This document shows positions 1 through 5,581 of a DNA stretch of 5,581 nt, one piece after another. Under the pieces are notes generated by a model. It searched no databases. It was not told the origin of the DNA and was given only the letters and a program-made list of their open reading frames with translations. The position numbers were made by a program, and so were the translations under genes. The stretch covers positions 1 through 5,581 of the forward strand of contig JAOAAW010000184.1 of NCBI GenBank assembly GCA_026418655.1, given 5' to 3'. Source of the DNA: a bacterium (lineage in GTDB: Bacteria; Ratteibacteria; UBA8468; B48-G9; DTJG01). Each line of letters begins with the position of its first letter. Positions within the stretch are counted from its first letter, which is position 1.

Positions 1-59
1 CCTTTTTATCAAACAACTTTATTTCAACAAAACCGTGATTCCTTTGAGAAAATTTTTCA
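1..59. repeat. 59-base direct repeat, terminal copy (likely assembly or chimera artefact)
   Basis: Bases 1-59 are identical to 945-1003 in the same orientation; the match breaks at base 60 (a versus c at 1004). The offset is 944 bases, not a multiple of three, so the copy is read in a different frame and creates the stop of the helicase frame. It begins at the very first base of the window, so it may once have been longer. A perfect repeat placed exactly at a contig end points to a chimeric read, an amplification chimera or an assembler misjoin. Confidence 0.9.
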
Positions 60-2052
60 AAATGTCAAACCAGACACTTTTCTGCCTTGCGCCTGTTATG
101 ATAAGAATCTGCCTTGCGCGGGTAAGAGCAACATAAAGAGCCCTTTTTTCTTCTTCCTCAAGTTTATTCACATAGTAATTATAAAAATCATCCTTTTCCT
201 TTCTGAAAATAAATGTGTAATCCCTGTCATTTACATCTGTTCTTCTATGCATGAGATTTATCTTACGTGTTTCAGGTTTCCCCTGTTCAATGCTGGCAAG
301 GAAAACCGTTGGAAATTCAAGCCCTTTGGAGGCATGTACAGTAAGAACCCTTACGGCATTTTGTTGCTCTGAAAAAATATCTGCCTTTGGTTCTTCCTCT
401 CTGTTTGAAATCCGTCTGAAGTTTTGTACCATCTGGAAAAATGGCATTTCCCTCATCTCATGAACAAGCATCAAGAATTTCTCAACATTAGCACAACCCT
501 GTGAACCTAATTTTGAAAACATGTCCAGTTCCATAACTATCCTGTCAACAACACTGGAAGCAAAATTACTCCTAAGAAGCGATCGCCAGCAACTTATTTT
601 TTGAAGATCTACCTGAAAGATTGATTGAAAGACGTTTTTCAGGGAAAGATCATCAGACGGATCAGCAATAGCCGACAAAAGCGAGATAAGAAAAATAATT
701 TCTGGTTCCTGATAAAATCCTATACCACCAACATTTACAAATGGTATTGAATACTCTCTTAAAATTTCCTCAAGAATTTCAAGATGCGTCCTTTTTCTTA
801 TTAAAATTGCGATATCCCTGAATTCTATCGGCCGGAATGTATCCTGTTCCTTATCAAAAATTAGAAATTTATTTTCAACAAGTGAAAGAATTTTTTCAGC
901 CATCCATCTGTTTTCTTTTTGTTTTTCATCCCTTATTGTAATACCCTTTTTATCAAACAACTTTATTTCAACAAAACCGTGATTCCTTTGAGAAAATTTT
1001 TCACTTGCGACAAGTTTTTCCCGCTCAGGAAATTCAGGATGTCCATCAAAAACAGTATTTACAAATTCTATTACCTCAGGAAAACTTCTATAATTTGTTG
1101 TCAGAAATTCATTTCTTACATAAGGAGTAAAAAAATTTTGGGCGTCTTCAAAGACAGAGTTTTCTGCTCCGCGGAAGAAATAAATTGACTGTTTTCTATC
1201 TCCAACAAAAAATAAACCATATTTTTTTCCTGCTTCTGCTTTTGCCCCCCTCCCTGAAATCCATTCTCTCGAAAACTCTCTGATTATTTTCCACTGTAAA
1301 AGATTTGTATCCTGAAATTCGTCAACAAAAATAAAATCAACATGTTCATCAAAATCATTGAGAATATTCAAAGATTCTGGATGTTCAGTAATAAGAAGGT
1401 ATGTCAAGGATTCAAGATCATTGAAATCCATAGAAGAATTCTGTCTCTTGATATCCTGATATACTTTTTCAATTTCTTTAAAGCAGGTAAATAAAGATTT
1501 TGTAAAACTCTGTTCTGCCGGTTTTCCAAGAAAAATCTGAGGATGTGTCTTGTGCATTACTTCCATATATTCGAGAAATTTCTTCACTCTCATTGGTTCA
1601 AGGTCACCTAAAACCCGATCTGGTTCTGCATTTTGAAGAAATAAAGAAAGGGCACGTTGAAAAAATATATAGGATTGTTCTACTTCAGACACTCTGAAAT
1701 CTGGTTCTATCTGAAATAGAAAAGAAAACCTCTTGAGCAAATTACGGCAAAATGAGTGTATTGTTGATACTCTCAAACGGAAAAGTTGGTTTTCACACTT
1801 TATTTTTTCTTCCTCTTTTTGCAGCTGGTTTACAATTCTATCAAAAATTCCCTGAACAATTCTCATTTTCATTTCACAGGCTGCTTTTTCTGAAAAAGTA
1901 ATTGCAACCAGACCTCTCATCGTTTGTATAAAATTTTTGCTTTCAACAATCGTGTTTATAAATTCACCTGTTAATCTATGCGTCTTGCCAGTACCTGCTG
2001 AGGCATGAATAACCTTCACCACAAAATTCATTTCCTCCTGATCATTCCTCAT
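19..2052 (-). CDS. addA: AddA-like UvrD/RecB-family helicase subunit, 3'-truncated with artefactual end
   Basis: This is the probable AddA subunit of AddAB, a superfamily 1A ATP-dependent 3'-5' DNA helicase that works with the AddB-like protein encoded just upstream. Numbered from the ATG at 2052 (677 residues), the motifs are: Walker A ASAGTGKT (17-24), motif Ia AITFSEKAACEM (50-61), STIHSFC (96-102) typical of AddA/RecB, DFNDL (209-213), Walker B VDEFQDTN (243-250), motif III VGDRKQSIYFFRGA (283-296), motif IV TNYRS (319-323), motif V VRVLTVHASKGLEF (567-580) and motif VI LYVALTRAR (639-647). All ATPase residues look intact. Bacterial AddA continues for several hundred residues after motif VI and ends in its own PD-(D/E)XK nuclease; here the frame stops about 30 residues after motif VI. 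The last 12 residues and the TAA stop come from a 59-base copy of an internal part of the same gene read in another frame, so the true coding sequence probably runs on beyond the window. Genuine sequence can be trusted only down to about base 60. Whether the complete protein has a nuclease domain cannot be seen. Confidence 0.85.
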   Translation of the reverse strand: MRNDQEEMNFVVKVIHASAGTGKTHRLTGEFINTIVESKNFIQTMRGLVAITFSEKAACEMKMRIVQGIFDRIVNQLQKEEEKIKCENQLFRLRVSTIHSFCRNLLKRFSFLFQIEPDFRVSEVEQSYIFFQRALSLFLQNAEPDRVLGDLEPMRVKKFLEYMEVMHKTHPQIFLGKPAEQSFTKSLFTCFKEIEKVYQDIKRQNSSMDFNDLESLTYLLITEHPESLNILNDFDEHVDFIFVDEFQDTNLLQWKIIREFSREWISGRGAKAEAGKKYGLFFVGDRKQSIYFFRGAENSVFEDAQNFFTPYVRNEFLTTNYRSFPEVIEFVNTVFDGHPEFPEREKLVASEKFSQRNHGFVEIKLFDKKGITIRDEKQKENRWMAEKILSLVENKFLIFDKEQDTFRPIEFRDIAILIRKRTHLEILEEILREYSIPFVNVGGIGFYQEPEIIFLISLLSAIADPSDDLSLKNVFQSIFQVDLQKISCWRSLLRSNFASSVVDRIVMELDMFSKLGSQGCANVEKFLMLVHEMREMPFFQMVQNFRRISNREEEPKADIFSEQQNAVRVLTVHASKGLEFPTVFLASIEQGKPETRKINLMHRRTDVNDRDYTFIFRKEKDDFYNYYVNKLEEEEKRALYVALTRARQILIITGARQKSVWFDILKNFLKGITVLLK
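945..1003. repeat. 59-base direct repeat, internal copy within the addA-like gene
   Basis: This is the genuine copy. It encodes part of the helicase in frame, about residues 350-369 from the 2052 start, including SQRNHGFVEIKLFDK, between motifs IV and V. The reading frame is open and natural on both sides, unlike the terminal copy. Confidence 0.9.
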
Positions 2053-4708
2053 CTTCACTCCTGATGATGCAATAATTTGAAAAAGCACATCCAAAACAAT
2101 TTTTCCCCTTCGCAGAGAAATTGAAATTACCTTCAAGCAATCTCTGTGAGAGAATCTTAATTTCTTCTTCAAAAATTTCTAAAAATCCTGCAATCTGGGG
2201 GTATCGCAATTCAAAAATTCCCTGATCGAAGTTCAAAGACCAGACGAAAACATTACTTTTTCTACCTGAAAGTTTGTACAGAATAAGACAGTAAAGTGGC
2301 AGTTCTAAATTCTTCAAATCAAGGCAATTACCTGTCGCAGGATATTTTTTATTCAAATCAGGAGCTTTACCACTTTTAAAATCAATTATTTCATAAATAC
2401 CATCCCGGGTTTCTTCGATACGGTCAAATTTCCCGGTAATCATCATGTTTCCTACCCTTATACTTTGCTTCTCTTCAATGTCAATAATCTTATGTCCTGT
2501 ATGTCTTTCCAGAGCATTTTTAAAAGATTCAAAAACAGATTTTTTTCTTTTCTCCAGAAATGTTTTTATCACGGGTGGAATCTTATAAGGATACTTTTCT
2601 GAAACCAGAGATGGTTCTTCAAGAAAAAGATTTACATAGTGACAGAATTTCTCATACTGCTGGTGAATACAGTATTCATCCATAATTTTGCCCTTAAAAT
2701 CGGCTGCCGCTTTTTCTGCTGCACGATGTAATAAAATTCCCCAGAATTCTGGAATTTCCTCAATCTCGGGTATTTTATAAGGCTCTATCCCTTCAACGCA
2801 GTTCAAATAAAATTCGTAGGGACATCGTGCCATTTTATCCAGCTGGGTAACATTAAAATAAAGAATCCCATCCTTGAGAAATTTTTTCCTGAATTTCTCC
2901 ATATCCGGTTTTATAGAAAAGATGGTATCTAAACCTGAGAAATAGGAAGCCTCACCAGTTGTTAATTCTTTTAGTCCGTAAAGCATTATGGACTTTCCCA
3001 TCTGCCTACCAGATGCTCTTGAGGGGTAAGAAAATATGCTCCTCCTATGGGATTGTTTCAGTCTATAAATATCAAGTCGTTCTCGTGCAAGTTTCATATC
3101 ATAGGTAGCGAGCCCTAAACTCTCTTTCAATCTGTCTGGTAGAAAAAATTCATCCTCTGTTCGTGTTTCAGGAAGCGCATCATCTGTTGTACCACCCATA
3201 AACATAAATTCTGTCTCAAGGCCTGTTGAATCAAGTACACCCATCACCTTTACACCATATCCTTTGCTCTTTTCAACCTCTGTCAGATTCAGTGCTCCTT
3301 TCAGGATAATAATAAAGGAGTTTCTATCTGTTCTAATATTGCTTTTCAATTCTTCAAGTACTTCCATAAAGGCTAACTTTCCTTCGGTGTCAAATTCTTT
3401 CCAGCCCATTTCGTTCAATGCATTTATCAATCTATTTATCCACCCAATCAAGGAATCCTGTTTTACTCCCATGATTTTCATGGCACGCTCAATTCTGTTC
3501 CAGTTTTTCCAACCTTTCAACCATTTTTCATCTGGAAAAAAACCAAACCCTTTGAAATTTAATCTTGTCTTTTTTGAAAATTCTATGGCCTCATCAAAAT
3601 CAAAAGAAAAAAATGGAGAAGTGAACAATGACATCAAACCTTCCCACCACATCGGTGTGTCCAGCCAGTTTAAAAAAGAAATAATTGCAACTATGGACGG
3701 ATCCTGACTTAGCACATAACCCGGTGTCATACAGAATGGAATTTTCATTCTTCTAAAAATTCTTTCAACAAGTTCCCTGTAAAAAAGCATCTGTGGGAAA
3801 ACAACAAGAAAATCCTCCCAGTTTGCATCTTTGTTTTCGGCCATTTCTTTAATTATCATTTTTGCAATGCCTTTGATTTCCTCCTCAGGAGACGGGAAAT
3901 TATAAACAACACAATCTTCACAACTATCTTTTATCTTGTTAACCACTATGATTTCGTCAGTAATAGTTTTCAAAAACTCAATATTGGGTTTCAGAATGAG
4001 ATTTTTCGCATCTAAAGGCACATCTTCATCAAATTGGTAGACGCATATAAATTTTTGTGCGTTTCTGGCGATACTTGCTATAAATTGCCTTTGAGAAGGA
4101 ATAAATTCAAGTATCCCTTCAAGCAAAACTGTGTTAAGTTTAATTTTTTCAACATACTGTGACGCAATTTGATAAACATCGTCTTCATCAATAAGCCGAT
4201 TATGTTTAAGAAACTGCTGGTATTTCTCCATAATTTCAAATGCTTGAATTATGAGATTTTTGTTTTCCTCGTATCTCCACTGGTAATTGTTAATTATGTC
4301 AAGCAAGGATTTAAATTCCAGTTTTTCATGAGAAACCTTGAAATCCTTAATGAATGTTTTTAACTTTATTGCAAAAGATACAGGGGTAATTCCCCTTTTT
4401 TCAGCAACAGGTAAACAAAATTCAAGTAATAGTAGAAACTGTTCAACTGTGGAAATTAATCTGTAATCTGTATATTCATTCACAATCCTTGATGCAAATG
4501 ATTTGAGGGAAAAACTGGCTGGTGGTATTAACGGCCTCTTTTTATACAGATAAAGCTGGGTCCTGAAATCCTCAATTTTTGACCATCTGGAAGTAAGATG
4601 TAATACAGATGAAAAATCTGTTGTCTCCCTGAAAAACCTCTCCAAAAGATATGCGGTTCGGTTTCTGCAGGAAAAAGGGAAAACGATAAGATACTTTTCT
4701 CTTTTCAT
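2042..4708 (-). CDS. addB: AddB-like helicase-nuclease subunit (PD-(D/E)XK nuclease, Fe-S)
   Basis: This is the probable AddB subunit of the AddAB helicase-nuclease, which processes double-strand breaks in the cytoplasm for RecA-mediated repair; in known AddAB this subunit cuts the 5' strand and takes part in Chi recognition. The protein has 888 residues, shorter than Bacillus subtilis AddB (about 1,170). The N-terminus has the start of a helicase-like fold, but the usual Walker A position reads FPFSCRNRTAY (10-20) with no GKT, so ATP binding there is unlikely. Residues about 486-515 (VKVMGVLDSTGLETEFMFMG onward) resemble the motif V-like segment of AddB. The nuclease is C-terminal: H661 in GILLHR, D762 in GKFDRI, D776 and K778 in IIDFKSG, and ELPLY (802-806) at the QxxxY position, with Glu in place of Gln. 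Four cysteines, C629 (ARCPYEF) and C871, C874, C880 (Cx2Cx5C), match the AddB/Cas4-type iron-sulphur staple. It starts at an ATG preceded by GTGAGG and its end overlaps the addA-like gene by 11 bases. A divergent RecB-family nuclease of another name is possible, but the partner gene favours AddB. Confidence 0.87.
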   Translation of the reverse strand: MKREKYLIVFPFSCRNRTAYLLERFFRETTDFSSVLHLTSRWSKIEDFRTQLYLYKKRPLIPPASFSLKSFASRIVNEYTDYRLISTVEQFLLLLEFCLPVAEKRGITPVSFAIKLKTFIKDFKVSHEKLEFKSLLDIINNYQWRYEENKNLIIQAFEIMEKYQQFLKHNRLIDEDDVYQIASQYVEKIKLNTVLLEGILEFIPSQRQFIASIARNAQKFICVYQFDEDVPLDAKNLILKPNIEFLKTITDEIIVVNKIKDSCEDCVVYNFPSPEEEIKGIAKMIIKEMAENKDANWEDFLVVFPQMLFYRELVERIFRRMKIPFCMTPGYVLSQDPSIVAIISFLNWLDTPMWWEGLMSLFTSPFFSFDFDEAIEFSKKTRLNFKGFGFFPDEKWLKGWKNWNRIERAMKIMGVKQDSLIGWINRLINALNEMGWKEFDTEGKLAFMEVLEELKSNIRTDRNSFIIILKGALNLTEVEKSKGYGVKVMGVLDSTGLETEFMFMGGTTDDALPETRTEDEFFLPDRLKESLGLATYDMKLARERLDIYRLKQSHRRSIFSYPSRASGRQMGKSIMLYGLKELTTGEASYFSGLDTIFSIKPDMEKFRKKFLKDGILYFNVTQLDKMARCPYEFYLNCVEGIEPYKIPEIEEIPEFWGILLHRAAEKAAADFKGKIMDEYCIHQQYEKFCHYVNLFLEEPSLVSEKYPYKIPPVIKTFLEKRKKSVFESFKNALERHTGHKIIDIEEKQSIRVGNMMITGKFDRIEETRDGIYEIIDFKSGKAPDLNKKYPATGNCLDLKNLELPLYCLILYKLSGRKSNVFVWSLNFDQGIFELRYPQIAGFLEIFEEEIKILSQRLLEGNFNFSAKGKNCFGCAFSNYCIIRSEDEE
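2058..2062 (-). promoter_or_regulatory. Ribosome-binding site that sets the addA-like start
   Basis: AGGAG followed by TGAAG and then ATG at 2052 gives a five-base spacing, near ideal. It lies inside the last codons of the addB-like gene. It favours this start over the upstream ATG at 2172, which would overlap the conserved AddB cysteine cluster by 131 bases. A second motif, AGGAGG (2034-2039), precedes another in-frame ATG at 2031, but with only two bases of spacing. Confidence 0.6.
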
Positions 4709-4719
4709 GGAAAAAACAA

Positions 4720-4725
4720 CCTCAC
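4720..4725 (-). promoter_or_regulatory. Ribosome-binding site of the addB-like gene
   Basis: GTGAGG on the minus strand lies 11 bases upstream of the ATG at 4708. The spacing is on the long side, but this is the only purine-rich match to the anti-Shine-Dalgarno sequence there. It supports the start at 4708. Confidence 0.45.
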
Positions 4726-4729
4726 TTCT

Positions 4730-4738
4730 ATTATATCA
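4730..4738 (-). promoter_or_regulatory. Possible extended -10 promoter for the addB-addA pair
   Basis: On the minus strand the gap upstream of the addB-like gene contains TGATATAAT, an exact match to the extended -10 consensus TGnTATAAT. No good -35 hexamer is present 16-18 bases upstream; that position is only T-rich (ATTTTT). An extended -10 can function without one. The predicted transcript would start near 4723, giving a very short leader of about 15 bases beginning close to the GAGG ribosome-binding motif. In an AT-rich genome TATAAT arises often by chance, but this copy lies in the only intergenic gap and in the right orientation. Readthrough from the transporter gene is an alternative. 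Confidence 0.35.
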
Positions 4739-4776
4739 CCGATCTGCACTCTAAAAATACATGCTGACAGGATATC

Positions 4777-5562
4777 TCATGGTGAACTTTCTATAAGATC
4801 TCTGAGTTTTATAAGATTTTCATTGACAACATCCTTAAAAATTTCTCCGACTGGTTTTTCCTTTATCGGTTTCATCTTCAAAACCATTGCAATAAATAGA
4901 ATATGACAGAGACCTACAAAAAGAAAAAGAAGTTGATATATACCATAGCCACAAAAGGAAAAATTTCTTTGACTTTCAATAAATCTACCACTGATGGGCG
5001 GAACCAACAATGCCGGAAGTTGGCCACCAAAAATTACTAAATATGAAAAAAATGCAACACGATTTTTTTCAGGTGCAATAAGGAATCTTCGTGTTGTATC
5101 ACCCATCAACTGTCCTCCACCTGCAATACCGCCTATGAGAGTTATAAAAATAAGGGCAGTCTGTAAGTTCTCGCTCGGAAAAAAATGAATATGGGCTATG
5201 AGCAAACAGTAAAGCATTCCAAGAATAAACGAAAAAACAAGAACAAACCTGCTACCTCTGAAATCATTAACCTTTCCCCATATGAAAGCAAGTCCACCCA
5301 TACCAAGGATTGAAATAGAATTCAAAAATACGCAGAAAGACGAAGGCAGATTCAAAACCGTCTTATAAAAAGGTATTACGAATGGCGCAAGAATATAAGA
5401 TAGAAGATTCCATACAAAATAAAAAACAAAATAGAGCTTTCTCTCCCTTTCAGAGAAAATTTCACGAAATAGGCCCCTTAACTTCTCCTGATGGCTTTCT
5501 TCAACCGATGAAGGCGGCATTGAAATATAATAATAACTAACAGGCCAGATTACAGAAAAGAC
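4777..5562 (-). CDS. MFS transporter, C-terminal half (5'-partial)
   Basis: This is the C-terminal half of an inner-membrane secondary transporter of the major facilitator superfamily; the substrate cannot be told. About 261 genuine residues are present. Hydrophobic segments lie near residues 43-66, 75-95, 106-125, 133-152, 169-190 and 209-229, which fits TM7-TM12 of a 12-helix carrier; the first residues look like the end of TM6. Between the second and third segments is GKVNDFRGSR (residues 96-105), a good match to MFS motif A (GxxxDxxGxR) as repeated in the loop between TM8 and TM9. The N-terminal half, roughly 190-200 residues for a typical family member, lies beyond the window. The open frame can be extended to a GTG at 5577, but those five codons (MYKRQ) are sequencing adapter, so the gene is annotated as partial from 5562. 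It ends in TGA, 68 bases before the addB-like gene, with no convincing terminator between. A functional link to DNA repair is not evident. Confidence 0.85.
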   Translation of the reverse strand, partial: VFSVIWPVSYYYISMPPSSVEESHQEKLRGLFREIFSERERKLYFVFYFVWNLLSYILAPFVIPFYKTVLNLPSSFCVFLNSISILGMGGLAFIWGKVNDFRGSRFVLVFSFILGMLYCLLIAHIHFFPSENLQTALIFITLIGGIAGGGQLMGDTTRRFLIAPEKNRVAFFSYLVIFGGQLPALLVPPISGRFIESQRNFSFCGYGIYQLLFLFVGLCHILFIAMVLKMKPIKEKPVGEIFKDVVNENLIKLRDLIESSP

Positions 5563-5581
5563 CTGTCTCTTATACACATCT
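5563..5581. other. Residual Tn5/Nextera mosaic-end adapter at contig end
   Basis: The last 19 bases read CTGTCTCTTATACACATCT, identical to the Tn5 mosaic end used in Nextera tagmentation libraries. On the minus strand it gives AGATGTGTATAAGAGACAG. It lies exactly at the window edge with no transposon sequence beside it, so it is untrimmed adapter and not an inserted element. Read in the transporter frame it produces the false N-terminus MYKRQ from a GTG start. It should be removed from the record. Confidence 0.97.

Noticed and set aside
251..463. Open frame on the plus strand (about 70 codons)
   Set aside because: It is antisense to the conserved motif V-VI region of the helicase, with no recognisable domain and no supporting context.
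919..1188. Open frame on the plus strand (about 89 codons)
   Set aside because: It is antisense to the helicase coding sequence between motifs III and V; its composition is that of a chance frame in AT-rich DNA.
2053..2172. An upstream ATG at 2172 that would lengthen the addA-like protein by 40 residues
   Set aside because: It would overlap the addB-like gene by 131 bases, over the conserved Cx2Cx5C cysteine codons. The added residues precede the normal N-terminus of the helicase fold and have no family resemblance, and a much better ribosome-binding site serves the ATG at 2052.
3264..3707. Open frame on the plus strand (about 147 codons)
   Set aside because: It is entirely antisense to the addB-like gene, whose frame is supported by motifs on both sides; no domain is recognisable.
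4169..4363. Open frame on the plus strand (64 codons)
   Set aside because: It is antisense to the N-terminal part of the addB-like gene, short, and has no recognisable domain or supporting context.
19..4708. A helicase plus nuclease pair acting as an anti-phage defence system
   Set aside because: The motifs, gene order, overlap and Fe-S nuclease all match housekeeping AddAB. There is no toxin, sensor, methylase or other defence gene nearby.
4741..4776. Intrinsic terminator after the transporter gene
   Set aside because: The short T-run (TATTTTT on the minus strand) is not preceded by a stable GC-rich hairpin.
4994..5188. Open frame on the plus strand (64 codons)
   Set aside because: It is antisense to the TM9-TM11 region of the transporter, short, and has no recognisable domain.
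5563..5581. A real Tn5-type transposon end
   Set aside because: Only the 19-base hyperactive mosaic end is present, exactly at the contig edge, with no transposase, no target duplication and no partner end. Library adapter explains it fully.

Overview
The window is an AT-rich bacterial fragment in which all genes lie on the minus strand. Reading in the direction of transcription (high to low coordinates), it holds the C-terminal half of a major facilitator superfamily (MFS) transporter, a complete AddB-like subunit of a helicase-nuclease, and an AddA-like UvrD/RecB-family helicase whose 3' end is cut off and probably corrupted. Coding density is nearly complete. The only real gap is about 68 bases between the transporter and addB, and it contains a possible extended -10 promoter. 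No tRNA, rRNA, CRISPR array or insertion sequence is visible.

The addB-addA pair fits the AddAB enzyme that resects double-strand breaks for RecA-dependent recombination. The AddB-like protein has no usable Walker A motif. It keeps a C-terminal PD-(D/E)XK nuclease framed by four cysteines in the iron-sulphur arrangement known from AddB (C629, then C871-x2-C874-x5-C880). The AddA-like protein carries the full set of superfamily 1 helicase motifs through motif VI. The two genes overlap by 11 bases, so translation is probably coupled. Both proteins look compact for their families.

Both ends of the window look technical. Bases 5563-5581 are exactly the 19-base Tn5/Nextera mosaic end, so the first residues of the open frame there (MYKRQ) are adapter, not protein. 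Bases 1-59 are an exact direct copy of 945-1003, which lies inside the helicase gene. The copy is read in another frame and supplies the stop codon, so the apparent C-terminus of the helicase is probably a chimeric or assembly join. The window therefore looks like one whole short contig from a Nextera library of a draft, metagenome or single-cell genome.

The standard bacterial code (TGA as stop) fits. The host cannot be placed in a phylum from this sequence alone; an uncultivated low-GC bacterium is the cautious reading. I found no new biological system. The window is a conventional DNA-repair locus next to a transporter, plus two end artefacts worth correcting.
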